Source of the DNA: Candidatus Roizmanbacteria bacterium RIFCSPLOWO2_01_FULL_37_12
GTDB lineage: Bacteria > Patescibacteriota > Microgenomatia > UBA1406 > GWC2-37-13
NCBI GenBank assembly: GCA_001789645.1
Contig: MGAG01000010.1
Coordinates: 87,170 to 138,599, forward strand
Length of the DNA: 51,430 nucleotides
Direction of reading: 5' to 3'
Part shown: in pieces, positions 17,552-25,408 of the stretch
How positions within the stretch are numbered: position 1 is the first letter of the stretch
Layout: each line of letters opens with the position of its first letter
Position numbers and translations under genes: made by a program
Notes under the pieces: model-generated
The model's input: only the letters and a program-made list of their open reading frames with translations
Told to the model about the DNA's origin: nothing
Databases searched by the model: none

Positions 17552-17652
17552 TGATACGAATAATACAAATTTTAACGCGAATCTACTAATATGCGAATAA
17601 AATCAGAATTAGTATATTCGTAGATTTGCATATTATTCGTAGATTCGTATCA
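17552..17652. repeat. ATTCGTA-type inverted-repeat element between yidC and jag
   Basis: A 101-base element with perfect 10-base ends (TGATACGAAT and ATTCGTATCA) and imperfect internal pairing around a central GAATTAGTATATTCGTA. It begins 7 bases upstream of the jag start and ends 2 bases from the yidC stop, filling the gap almost exactly. Confidence 0.75.
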
Positions 17653-17654
17653 CA

Positions 17655-18461
17655 TCAAGAAGATTTCATCTTCTTGTACTGTATTATACTAAAAAGCGAA
17701 AATATGTTCCAGTATAAAGAAAGTCCAACCGGCAGAGTATAGGAAAAGTATCCGATCATCAAGGGAAAAATAAACTTCATCTGCATGTTCATGGCCTTTT
17801 GAAAGTCGCCGCCGTTATCTTTTTTATCTTTCACCTCCGGGGTGTCTTTTTTTGCAACTGATACCTCAGGGGTTGTTGGAGCTGCCGGAGTCATAACTGC
17901 AGTTTGAAAATACTGTAAAATTGCCGTAATCACCGGTAAAAGGTAATAGTACCAATGGCCTGCTTTATTCGGTGCCAAAGCTAAATTAAACCCAAAAAAC
18001 CAGGGATCGATTGTCTGAATTTTAAGAGCCGGGTGATAAAGGACTTTATTTATCTGCGAAATTATTTTTGTCGCATTACCGTTAAGTAAAAACAGGGAAA
18101 GCGTATTATACAAGGCTATAAAAACAGGAATCTGAACTATCATAAAAAGACATCCTGCCGCGGGATTGATACCTGCCTGTTGATAAAGCTTCATGTGCTC
18201 TTCCTGCAATCTTTTTTTATCGTCTTTATGTTTATGAGATATGCGGTCTAAATGAGGTTTTAAGTCCTGCATCTTCTTGCTGGTTTCCAACTGTTGTTTA
18301 AAAAAAGGATGGAGTAAAAGACGGATAAAGGCTGTTAAGCAAATTATAGCCAATCCAAATGCTCCGGGAATTTTTATAAAAAGAAAGACTTTATAAAATA
18401 CCACCAATAAATTTAGTATTGGAAAGACGAATGTTGTAGTAAAGAAATTTGGCTCAAGCAT
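17655..18461 (-). CDS. yidC: YidC/Oxa1-type membrane protein insertase
   Basis: YidC inserts and folds inner-membrane proteins with or without SecYEG. The 268-residue protein has the core 60KD_IMP layout: a first helix, a cytoplasmic hairpin (LETSKKMQDLKPHLDRISHK), the segment LYQQAGINPAAGCLFMIVQIPVFIALY, then two or three further helices. It lacks the large periplasmic domain of E. coli YidC, as in Gram-positive-type proteins. A polar loop (TTPEVSVAKKDTPEVKDKKD) precedes the last helices. The start at 18461 is chosen because the earlier in-frame ATG lies in the repeat element upstream. Confidence 0.92.
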   Translation of the reverse strand: MLEPNFFTTTFVFPILNLLVVFYKVFLFIKIPGAFGLAIICLTAFIRLLLHPFFKQQLETSKKMQDLKPHLDRISHKHKDDKKRLQEEHMKLYQQAGINPAAGCLFMIVQIPVFIALYNTLSLFLLNGNATKIISQINKVLYHPALKIQTIDPWFFGFNLALAPNKAGHWYYYLLPVITAILQYFQTAVMTPAAPTTPEVSVAKKDTPEVKDKKDNGGDFQKAMNMQMKFIFPLMIGYFSYTLPVGLSLYWNIFSLFSIIQYKKMKSS

Positions 18462-18466
18462 AAATA

Positions 18467-18576
18467 ATAATGCGAATGCTACGAATGAAAAATGCAAATG
18501 ATACTAATTAAGCCAATAAAACCTATATTAGAATAATACGCGGCATTTGCATAAAGATTCGTATCATTCGTATTAT
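18467..18576. repeat. ATTCGTA-type inverted-repeat element between rpmH and yidC
   Basis: About 110 bases; the ends (ATAATGCGAATGCTACGAAT and its near-complement at 18557-18576) match at 18 of 20 positions. It occupies the place where rnpA normally lies, and the rpmH stop codon falls inside it. Confidence 0.7.
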
Positions 18577-18707
18577 ACACTCAGTTTTTTTCTTCCTTTT
18601 AATCTTCTCCTTTTCAGTACTTTCATGCCGTCTTTACTGGACATCCTTTTCATAAAACCGTGTTTTCTCAATCTTTTTTTCTTTTTTGGCTGCCAGGTCC
18701 GCTTCAT
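18573..18707 (-). CDS. rpmH: 50S ribosomal protein L34
   Basis: A 44-residue, very basic protein beginning [18 protein letters not shown] and continuing [17 protein letters not shown]; this is unmistakably ribosomal protein L34, of normal family length. It binds 23S rRNA in the large subunit. It is upstream of yidC and jag, the conserved bacterial order, but there is no rnpA between rpmH and yidC. The stop codon is provided by the inverted-repeat element at 18467-18576. Confidence 0.97.
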   Translation of the reverse strand: MKRTWQPKKKKRLRKHGFMKRMSSKDGMKVLKRRRLKGRKKLSV

Positions 18708-18718
18708 ATTTTTTCTTA

Positions 18719-18790
18719 TGTCATTCCCATGAAAATGGGAATCTATTTAAATTAATTAACTTCTGGATTCCCGCTTTCGCGGGAATGACA
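18719..18790. repeat. Pair of REP-like palindromes between valS and rpmH
   Basis: Two palindromes in opposite orientation: ATTCCCAT-gaaa-ATGGGAAT (18723-18742) and ATTCCCGC-tttc-GCGGGAAT (18767-18786), each with a GTCA/TGAC flank and joined by an AT-rich spacer. The layout is that of bacterial REP pairs. The second copy encodes the last residues of ValS. Confidence 0.8.
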
Positions 18791-20996
18791 AGCGTTCAAC
18801 TAATATTGATTTATTTTCTCCGTGAAATACTTTCCAGACTGCCTCGGTTACAAAGGGCATGAATGGATGAAGCATTTTTAAATTCTCGAAGTAAACACCC
18901 TGCAATTCTTCAAGAACTTCAATTCTACCAGTTTTTAACTCTTGTTTCAATTCCTCAATATAATAATCCGCAAATCGATGCCAAATAAATTCGTATACCA
19001 ATCCTAATGCCTGTGAAAATTTATAAGAGTTCATTGATTTTAAATACTGTTTTTTTTCTTCGTTAAATTCATTTTCCAAATTAGAGAATATTTTTGATTT
19101 TTTATTTGCAGTTTTGATTTTTGATTTTTGATCTTTAATATTTAGATATATGAATCGTCCTATATTCCAAATTTTATTTGCAAAATTCCTCATGCCGATT
19201 ACTTTTTCTTCAGCCAGGGGGACATTGCTTCCCGAACCAGTTCCAAAAATTAGAGATGCCCTGAATGCATCCGCGCCGTATTTATCTACCAGATCGATCG
19301 GATTAATTACATTACCCTTACTTTTACTCATTTTCTGACCCTTGCTGTCTACTACCTTTGACCAAAGATAAACGTCTTTAAAAGGTATTTCTTTTTTTAT
19401 GTATAAAGAAAATAAAATCATCCTGGAAACCCAAAACGGAAGTATGTCGGATAAAGTTCCCATAACATCGGTTGGGAACCTGGTTTTATACTCGTCTTTA
19501 GTAAGAGTAACCAGCGGCCACTGACCCGAAGAAAACCAGGTGTCAAAAGTATCAGTCTCTTGAATCCAATCTTGATTGTTATTTGCTTCGTCGATAGAAA
19601 CTATATACTTTACTTTTTCCTGTTTATAAACCGGTACAGTAATTTGCTGCAGACCTGCTTTTATTTCACTCAGGTCGTAACCATTATCTAGATGCTGCCT
19701 GATTGTTCCTTTTTTAAATTCTCCTTTTCGGTCGATAAAATTGAGCCAGATTTTATTTTCATTTCCTTTAACTTGGTACCAAACCGGAATTCTGATCCCC
19801 CAGACAATCTGTCTGCTGATCGGCCAGTCGTGCATCACTTTCAACCACTGAAGTATTTGTTTTTTATATCTTTTGGGAAAGAACTTTATTTTCTCTTTTT
19901 CTATAACCTCAATTACCGGTTTTTTAAGATCTTTTACTTTGATAAACCAGTTGGGAATAATTGTCGGCTCCAGATCCCGGCCGCATTTATAACACACGGT
20001 AACCGCATGCATATAATTTTCATTAATTTTTTCTATTAAACCTTTTTTTTGTAAATCCTCAACGACTTTTATTCTCGCTTGTTTTACTTTTAAACCTTCG
20101 TAGGGACCCGTAAGTTCATTCAATCTGCCATCTATATTAATAATTCTCTTTACTTCCAAACCGTGTCGTTTCCCTGCTTCAAAATCATTGGGATCATGGG
20201 CCGGAGTAATCTTAACTACTCCCGTACCAAATTTCATATCAACCATTTTGTCGGCTACTACTTTTATTTTAAATTTACCCAGCAAGCCCTCAACCTCGAT
20301 TTCTTTTCCCACCCATTTTTTATAACGCTTGTCTTTAGGATGAACGGCGACCCCGGTATCACCAAATTTCGTCTCCGGTCTGACTGTTGCTAATACAAAA
20401 GGACCGTATTTTAGATAATAAAGCGGGTCTTTACGTTCTACATGTATCGTCTCAAGTTCTGATAATGATGTTCCGCAGTGTGTACAGTAATTAACAATAT
20501 ATTCATCTTTATAAATAAATCCGTCTTTTTCCATTTTTATAAATGTCTCCAAGACCGTCTCCAAAACATGATCGTCGAGAGTAAAAACACTTCTTTTCCA
20601 ATCGGCTAAAAAACCCAATTTTTTAAATTGACTGTAGATCAATCCCGAATTATCCTTTACAAATTTTGCAATGTTGTCATATAGAGTTTGCCTGTTAAAA
20701 TCGAATCTTGATTTGCCTTGTTTGCTAAGATGTTTTTCGTATACGTACTGGGTTTCAAAACCGGCGTGGTCAGTACCGGGTATCCAAAGACTGGAATAAC
20801 CTCTCAATCTTTTGTAACGGATTAAAATATCCTCAACCGCATACATCCCGTGTCCCGCATGAAGTGAGGCGTTAGCGTTGGGAGGCGGCATTAAAATAGT
20901 AAAAGTTTTTCCTGTTTCAGGTCTTAACAAGTCCTTATCTTCCCAAAATCGATAAATGTTATCCTCAACTTGTCCGGGAGTGAATTTATTATCCAT
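18756..20996 (-). CDS. valS: Valyl-tRNA synthetase
   Basis: Class I aminoacyl-tRNA synthetase that charges tRNA-Val with valine. The HIGH-type motif is in PPPNANASLHAGHG, the class-specific GTDHAGFETQ follows, the editing domain contains ATVRPET and GTGVVKITPAHDPNDF, and the KMSKS loop is KGQKMSKSKGN. Zinc-type Cys pairs are visible (CTHCG, CYKCG). At 746 residues it is short for ValS (about 880-950) and lacks the C-terminal coiled coil. A heptamer-repeat tract (19091-19138) inserts a Lys/Ser-rich loop, and the last ten residues (FPRKRESRS) are encoded by a REP-like palindrome. It diverges from the DUF2298 gene. Confidence 0.95.
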   Translation of the reverse strand: MDNKFTPGQVEDNIYRFWEDKDLLRPETGKTFTILMPPPNANASLHAGHGMYAVEDILIRYKRLRGYSSLWIPGTDHAGFETQYVYEKHLSKQGKSRFDFNRQTLYDNIAKFVKDNSGLIYSQFKKLGFLADWKRSVFTLDDHVLETVLETFIKMEKDGFIYKDEYIVNYCTHCGTSLSELETIHVERKDPLYYLKYGPFVLATVRPETKFGDTGVAVHPKDKRYKKWVGKEIEVEGLLGKFKIKVVADKMVDMKFGTGVVKITPAHDPNDFEAGKRHGLEVKRIINIDGRLNELTGPYEGLKVKQARIKVVEDLQKKGLIEKINENYMHAVTVCYKCGRDLEPTIIPNWFIKVKDLKKPVIEVIEKEKIKFFPKRYKKQILQWLKVMHDWPISRQIVWGIRIPVWYQVKGNENKIWLNFIDRKGEFKKGTIRQHLDNGYDLSEIKAGLQQITVPVYKQEKVKYIVSIDEANNNQDWIQETDTFDTWFSSGQWPLVTLTKDEYKTRFPTDVMGTLSDILPFWVSRMILFSLYIKKEIPFKDVYLWSKVVDSKGQKMSKSKGNVINPIDLVDKYGADAFRASLIFGTGSGSNVPLAEEKVIGMRNFANKIWNIGRFIYLNIKDQKSKIKTANKKSKIFSNLENEFNEEKKQYLKSMNSYKFSQALGLVYEFIWHRFADYYIEELKQELKTGRIEVLEELQGVYFENLKMLHPFMPFVTEAVWKVFHGENKSILVERLSFPRKRESRS
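19091..19138. repeat. Heptamer tract inside valS
   Basis: About seven copies of a 7-base unit close to TTTTTGA (GTTTTGA, TTTTTGA, TTTTTTA and variants). In the valS frame it encodes the loop around KDQKSKIKTANKKSKIF in the C-terminal anticodon-binding region. Total length is a multiple of three. Confidence 0.65.
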
Positions 20997-21014
20997 AGTT
21001 AAAAGATATTTGTA

Positions 21015-21028
21015 GTATTATATAATAC
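21015..21028. promoter_or_regulatory. Palindromic shared -10 element of valS and the DUF2298 gene
   Basis: The perfect palindrome GTATTATATAATAC gives TATAAT on both strands. On the plus strand it ends 8 bases before the ATG at 21035 (leaderless). On the minus strand it ends 20 bases before the valS ATG. Both genes cannot bind polymerase at once. Confidence 0.65.
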
Positions 21029-21034
21029 AAAGTT

Positions 21035-23284
21035 ATGAACTGGATATATACTTCACTGCAATGGTATGGGGCATTTTTTCTACTAGGAATCATTTTTTTC
21101 CCCATAACACAAAAAATTTTTGGACGTTTTTTTCCTGATTTAGGCTATGCGATTTCAAAAACACTGGCAATTCTTTTTTTAAGCTATACCGTTTTTCTAT
21201 TGGGCATCTTAAAAATTCTCCCTTTCAGTCAGTTAAGTTTAATTTTTCTTTTGCTTATTTTTGCATTATTAAACTTTTTGATAATTAAAAAAGTTAAAAT
21301 AAGTATTACCAACAAAGAACTCCCCATTCTCTTTTTGATCATCTTTGAAGAATTTCTCTTTCTTTTGGCTTTACTTTTTTGGGCATTTGTCCGTGGTCAA
21401 GAACCGTCAATCAGGGGTCTCGAGAAATTTATGGATTTTGGCTTTATCAGCTCCATCCTCCGATCTAAATATTTTCCTCCCTTAGACATTTGGCTTTCTG
21501 CAGAGACGGGCAAATCAAACGGCTACTATATAAACTATTATTACTTTGGACATTTAACCGGGGCGATCCTTATCAAATTAACGGGTATAAAAGCGACCAT
21601 TGGCTACAACTTAATCTTGGCTTCTACTTTTGCTCTAACCGTTATTCAGAGTTTTTCCTTAGTCATTGGCACTATCTTTCAGTATCAAACAAAAATAAAA
21701 AACTTTGCTTTTGATTCGTTCAACACTATCAAAAATGTCTTTTTCGGATTGGTCGGGAGTTTTATTGTCAGTTTGGGTGGAAATTTGCATACGATTTATG
21801 TTTTTACTAAAGGTTATCCCAACGAAAGCCCGATACCCTTTTGGGAAATTTTGTCCTGGTATAATCCTGGTAAATATTGGTACCCTAACGCTACAAGATT
21901 CATTCCCGATACTATTCACGAATTCCCTTCCTATTCCTGGGTAGTCGCAGATATGCACGGACACGTATTTGACATTCCCTTTGTCTTGTTTACTCTTGCA
22001 TTCCTTTTTATTTTTTATATTCAAAGCCGGAAAGGTTTAAATACTAACTTTAAAAAAGTTAAAAATTACAGGTTAAAATTTGAGCTTGGGCCATTCTCCT
22101 TAAATATCTCTATTCCCGTTATCGCCATTAATGTAATAAATATCACACCCATTATTTTTCTCGGTTTCTTGACCGCAGTTCACTACATGACCAATGCCTT
22201 TGACGGACCAATTTATATTCTATTAATCATAATTGTTTTGTATTTTATATCCGGGTTAACCAAATCTTTCTTTATCTCAATTTTTTACTTAATCTCCTCT
22301 TTCATTCTGTTTGCTTTACCGTTTTCAATTTACTTTAAACCATTTGTTACAGGTATCGGAGTAAACTGTAGCCCGTCATTTTTAGTAAAAATCGGAAAAA
22401 TCGGCCCCTTTCTTTTTGAAAAAGGTAACTGTCAAGTTTCTCCAATCTGGATGCTCTTTCTGCTTTGGGGATTCTTCTGGATAAATTTTATATTATTTTT
22501 AGTAGTTCGCCGGCTTGAAGATAAAAAAACAGTGGTTGATCATTTCTTCCTGATTATTTTTTCCTTTGCTACATTTTTATTAATTATTCCTGAGTTTTTT
22601 TATATCAAAGACATCTATCCTCAGCATTTTCGCGCCAATACCATGTTTAAGTTAGGTTATCAGGCATTTATCATGATGGGAATTGCCTCAGCTTTTACTT
22701 TTTATAAAATCAAACACCTTGCTAACAAAATAAATCGGCTCCTAGTCTTTATTTTTATTTTTTTCTTTTTCTTTATAGCCATTTATCCGCTGTACTCAAT
22801 TCCCTCCTACTATGGTCAATTAGATCGTCCGGTCGAACTTGATGGTGCCAAATGGATGGTGGATGTAATTTCTTCTGATGGACTAATACCCGAAGATCAG
22901 GAGATTATCGACTTTATAAACTCAAGAATTAAAGGACAACCTGTAATTCTTGAAGCGCAGGGCGATTCCTATACTGACTTCGAGAGAATGTCCGCCTACA
23001 CGGGTTTACCAACTGTTGCTGGTTGGTGGGTACATGAATGGCTGTGGCGAGGATCTGCTGATGTAGTAGGTGAAAGAATTCCCGACATTGCTAATATTTA
23101 TGAATCCGAAGACCTTACGCTCACTAAAGAACTATTACGAAAATATAATGTGTCATACGTTATTGTATCGGGGATAGAAAAGAAGAAGTATCCCAAACTG
23201 CAAAAAAATAAATTTTCCCGAATTGGTAAATTAATTTTTGAAACATCTAAAAAACAGGGGGCACTGTATCAGTTAAGTTTATGA
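21035..23284 (+). CDS. DUF2298 (Chlor_Arch_YYY) polytopic membrane protein
   Basis: A 749-residue protein with about twelve membrane helices. The family signature is clear: FVRGQEPSIRGLEKFMDFGF, then YYINYYYFGH early on, and the late segment GQPVILEAQGDSYTDFERMS. The family is known from Chloroflexi, archaea and Patescibacteria and is thought to be a glycosyltransferase-like membrane enzyme, by similarity to the PMT/STT3 topology; the reaction is not proven. Two GT2 glycosyltransferases follow within 5 kb, consistent with envelope glycan or protein glycosylation work. The start fits a -10 box 8 bases upstream. Confidence 0.82.
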   Translation: MNWIYTSLQWYGAFFLLGIIFFPITQKIFGRFFPDLGYAISKTLAILFLSYTVFLLGILKILPFSQLSLIFLLLIFALLNFLIIKKVKISITNKELPILFLIIFEEFLFLLALLFWAFVRGQEPSIRGLEKFMDFGFISSILRSKYFPPLDIWLSAETGKSNGYYINYYYFGHLTGAILIKLTGIKATIGYNLILASTFALTVIQSFSLVIGTIFQYQTKIKNFAFDSFNTIKNVFFGLVGSFIVSLGGNLHTIYVFTKGYPNESPIPFWEILSWYNPGKYWYPNATRFIPDTIHEFPSYSWVVADMHGHVFDIPFVLFTLAFLFIFYIQSRKGLNTNFKKVKNYRLKFELGPFSLNISIPVIAINVINITPIIFLGFLTAVHYMTNAFDGPIYILLIIIVLYFISGLTKSFFISIFYLISSFILFALPFSIYFKPFVTGIGVNCSPSFLVKIGKIGPFLFEKGNCQVSPIWMLFLLWGFFWINFILFLVVRRLEDKKTVVDHFFLIIFSFATFLLIIPEFFYIKDIYPQHFRANTMFKLGYQAFIMMGIASAFTFYKIKHLANKINRLLVFIFIFFFFFIAIYPLYSIPSYYGQLDRPVELDGAKWMVDVISSDGLIPEDQEIIDFINSRIKGQPVILEAQGDSYTDFERMSAYTGLPTVAGWWVHEWLWRGSADVVGERIPDIANIYESEDLTLTKELLRKYNVSYVIVSGIEKKKYPKLQKNKFSRIGKLIFETSKKQGALYQLSL

Positions 23285-23290
23285 TGAGAG

Positions 23291-23319
23291 TTGACAAAGA
23301 AAAATCTTTCTGTTATGTT
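23291..23319 (+). promoter_or_regulatory. Promoter of the candidate small RNA
   Basis: TTGACA (23291-23296), a 17-base spacer and TATGTT (23314-23319) start 7 bases after the DUF2298 stop. There is no coding frame of note between this promoter and the terminator at 23412. Confidence 0.65.
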
Positions 23320-23325
23320 AGTTGA

Positions 23326-23412
23326 TGATCCCGAAAAAAACAGCTTTCGGGATAAAAAAGAGCATTACTACTCGTCGTCCCCTAATACGAGCGGTAGTGA
23401 TGCTCTTTTTTT
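23326..23412 (+). ncRNA. Candidate small RNA of about 87 bases
   Basis: The predicted transcript has two structured parts. A perfect 9-pair hairpin (23328-23336 with 23345-23353, loop AAAACAGC) comes first. A long hairpin (23360-23405) with a seven-T tail follows and acts as terminator. A good promoter sits directly upstream and no protein is encoded. It does not look like 6S RNA, SRP RNA, RNase P RNA or tmRNA. A simpler reading is that the second hairpin just terminates the genes converging here, leaving the promoter unexplained. Confidence 0.45.
23359..23412. terminator. Strong bidirectional terminator hairpin
   Basis: GAGCATTACTAC...GTAGTGATGCTC forms a long stem with G-U pairs and a bulge, followed by seven T on the plus strand. 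On the minus strand the A-run at 23354-23359 gives a T tail, so it can also end the convergent small gene at 23413. Confidence 0.8.
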
Positions 23413-23565
23413 CTATAAATGGTAAATTTGAACCGGGACACGCAAATTTTTCTTTACTAACTCTATAAACTGTTGTCGGACAAAGCGTACAGCTTCATTT
23501 CTGTCCAAAAATTTTAAGTCCTCCCTATATTTCTTAGGCCTCTGTAGAGATATTTTTTTATCCAT
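23413..23565 (-). CDS. 50-residue hypothetical protein with a consensus leaderless promoter
   Basis: I do not recognise this protein. It begins MDKKISLQRPKKYRED and ends QIYHL, is rich in Lys/Arg and has no membrane segment. The case for it being a real gene is the promoter: TTGACA, exactly 17 bases, TATAGT and then 6 bases to the ATG, plus an array of three TATAGAAAA boxes upstream. Its stop codon abuts the bidirectional terminator. It may be a small regulator or RNA-binding protein, but that is only a guess from composition. Confidence 0.6.
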   Translation of the reverse strand: MDKKISLQRPKKYREDLKFLDRNEAVRFVRQQFIELVKKNLRVPVQIYHL

Positions 23566-23571
23566 AATTAA

Positions 23572-23600
23572 ACTATAGACTAATGCAAGTTCCTTGTCAA
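23572..23600 (-). promoter_or_regulatory. Promoter of the 50-residue protein gene
   Basis: TTGACA (23600-23595), a 17-base spacer and TATAGT (23577-23572) end 6 bases before the ATG at 23565. Both hexamers are at or near consensus. Confidence 0.75.
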
Positions 23601-23602
23601 GA

Positions 23603-23646
23603 CCTATAGAAAAATAAACTTTTCTATAAGATAAGCCTATAGAAAA
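23603..23646. promoter_or_regulatory. Array of three TATAGAAAA boxes, candidate operator
   Basis: CCTATAGAAAA occurs at 23603-23613 and 23636-23646 (33 bases apart, about three helical turns), with an inverted TTTTCTATA at 23620-23628 between them. The array sits right upstream of the -35 hexamer of the 50-residue gene, a position suited to an activator or repressor. Confidence 0.5.
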
Positions 23647-23750
23647 TTAATTATATTTTAGCGCCAGCTGATAGTAAAAATAATTTGATAAAAAATTGTG
23701 GATAAATTGTGAATTAGAGACTTTGACATCTTCAACGCAAAATCTTCTTG

Positions 23751-23756
23751 TATAAT
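23751..23756 (+). promoter_or_regulatory. -10 element of the EEP hydrolase gene
   Basis: A perfect TATAAT ends 7 bases before the ATG at 23764. A TTGACA at 23723 is 22 bases upstream, too far for a normal spacer, so the -35 is uncertain. Confidence 0.6.
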
Positions 23757-23763
23757 TTACTTA

Positions 23764-24549
23764 ATGACTTTTTCACTTCTAACTTACAATGTCTTATTCA
23801 ATAAGGCTTTTTCCCAACTTGGAAAGATTCTTTCCAAATACAAACCTGACTTTTTGTGTTTTCAGGAAGTCGATACAAATGAAGACAATTTGAATCGCCT
23901 GGAAAAATATGGATATAAACTAGCGGACTACTCAAATTCACTCATTAAATTCGGTAAGGTGTACGGTATAGCAACTTATTTTAATCCTAAAAAAATCAAA
24001 TTAATCGATACTAATTACGTTAATCTCCCGAAAAGTTTATTGGAAATGATTTCTGCAGCTTTAAAAGTTTTAAAAGGAGGCAGTAAACCAAGGACAATTT
24101 TACGAACTGATTTTTTATTAGCTGGAAAGAGTAAAACGGTAACGATATATAATGTTCATTTAACCCTTATTGGCATAAATCGTACTCGCAATAAGCAACT
24201 TGAAATAGTATTAAATCATGGATTAAATAAAAACAGGTTTCCTACGATAATTACTGGTGACTTTAACTATTTTCCTTATAGCAGAAAAAAATTAGAAAAT
24301 TTAATGAGTAGTTATGGATACAAAGAAGCAACCAAAGGCATAAATTACACTTTTAAAATTTCCGATAGTAAGTTTGCAAAATATAATTTCTTTCAGAGAC
24401 TAGGCTCTATATTAGTCAAAAAATATTATAATCAAAATCTAAAGCCCGATTATACGTTTTATAAAAAAATTAAATTATTAAAGACGGAAAGAATTGATGA
24501 AGAATTCTCAGATCATTACCCGATAATCTCCACTTTCAAGTCAGATTAA
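23764..24549 (+). CDS. Endonuclease/exonuclease/phosphatase (EEP) family hydrolase
   Basis: A 261-residue metal-dependent phosphodiesterase of the EEP/DNase I-like fold. Signature residues are visible: FQEVD near residue 35, the IYNVHL strand, GDFNYFP near 175 and SDHYPI at the C-terminus, which together provide metal-binding Glu/Asp and the general base His. No signal peptide is seen, so it is probably cytoplasmic. Substrate is unknown; members act on DNA, nucleotides or phospholipids. It converges with the glycosyltransferase at 24546 and overlaps it by 4 bases. Confidence 0.85.
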   Translation: MTFSLLTYNVLFNKAFSQLGKILSKYKPDFLCFQEVDTNEDNLNRLEKYGYKLADYSNSLIKFGKVYGIATYFNPKKIKLIDTNYVNLPKSLLEMISAALKVLKGGSKPRTILRTDFLLAGKSKTVTIYNVHLTLIGINRTRNKQLEIVLNHGLNKNRFPTIITGDFNYFPYSRKKLENLMSSYGYKEATKGINYTFKISDSKFAKYNFFQRLGSILVKKYYNQNLKPDYTFYKKIKLLKTERIDEEFSDHYPIISTFKSD

Positions 24550-25376
24550 ATATCTATTTCTTGCTTGAGGAATTGTTTTAGTTGTTTTAGAAAATGTTTC
24601 AAATTTCGTTTGAAAAAAAGCTTATCTCTAACTACTTTTTCCACTCCCCCACCCATCTCATATTCGAAAATTTTCTTTTTAATATCACGCTTTATTAATA
24701 CATTACCGGTCGCTACCAAATATTTATAAAAGTAAGTAAATTGCCCCTCTCTACGCATTCTTCTTAAGGAAAATTTAACTTTAATATCGCGTAAAAATTT
24801 AGGCCTAACTCCCCAATCGTAAGCTTTTTGAATAATATTATGATCCTCAGATATATATAGTTCTTCATTAAATCCTCCCAGTCTATAAAAAAAATGCCTT
24901 TCTAATACCATATTACCTCCTCTTGAAAATGGCTTACCTATTGTTTGCGAAAACTCAGTTAAAATATTAGCTATTTTGAAGATAAACTTAGCTTGAGGAT
25001 CTTTTTGATCGGGATTAGTATACGGAATTAAAACTAATCCCTTTTTCCTACCAATATACTTTTTAAGATTGTAAGTAAAGTTTGGACTTATACCTGCGTC
25101 TGCATCTAAAAAAATTAGGTATTCTCCTTTTGCAACTCTGGCTCCATAGTTTCGTTGTGTAGATACATTTTTTTTCTTTAGCTCATGAAAACTTAAGGGA
25201 AATGATTGTCTGAATTCCAAAGTATTTTCATAAGTTTTATCAGAAGATTGTCCGTCGACAATGATTACCTCGAAATTTTTCTCTTTCTGCTGCTTTAAAT
25301 TTTTCAAAAGCTTAGGCAGAAACTTTTCCTCATTAAGCGTCGGAATAATAATTGAAAAATATATAGATTCTTTCAT
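24546..25376 (-). CDS. Family 2 glycosyltransferase with C-terminal extension
   Basis: A 276-residue GT-A glycosyltransferase. The N-terminal IIIPTLNEEKFLPKLLKNL and IIVDGQSSD are the nucleotide-sugar binding strands, and the DXD-type motif is FLDADAGI. The acceptor-side segment LYISEDHNIIQKAYDWG has the expected ED. The C-terminus is basic (FFKRNLKHFLKQLKQFLKQ), possibly amphipathic and membrane-associated. The ATG at 25376 is preferred over a TTG three codons upstream. It is divergent from a second GT2 gene and shares its -10 region, so both may serve one envelope polysaccharide or glycolipid. Confidence 0.88.
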   Translation of the reverse strand: MKESIYFSIIIPTLNEEKFLPKLLKNLKQQKEKNFEVIIVDGQSSDKTYENTLEFRQSFPLSFHELKKKNVSTQRNYGARVAKGEYLIFLDADAGISPNFTYNLKKYIGRKKGLVLIPYTNPDQKDPQAKFIFKIANILTEFSQTIGKPFSRGGNMVLERHFFYRLGGFNEELYISEDHNIIQKAYDWGVRPKFLRDIKVKFSLRRMRREGQFTYFYKYLVATGNVLIKRDIKKKIFEYEMGGGVEKVVRDKLFFKRNLKHFLKQLKQFLKQEIDI

Positions 25377-25395
25377 ATCTGGCAAAATACTGATA

Positions 25396-25402
25396 TATTA
25401 TA
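25396..25402. promoter_or_regulatory. Shared -10 region of the two glycosyltransferase genes
   Basis: TATTAT on the plus strand (25396-25401) ends 7 bases before the ATG at 25409. TATAAT on the minus strand (25402-25397) ends 20 bases before the ATG at 25376. The two hexamers overlap almost fully. Confidence 0.55.
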
Positions 25403-25408
25403 TAAAAC

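Noticed and set aside
17545-17568. Longer N-terminus of Jag from an in-frame ATG at 17568
   Set aside because: The extra residues are encoded by the inverted-repeat element and do not fit the family; the ATG at 17544 starts a normal N-terminus.
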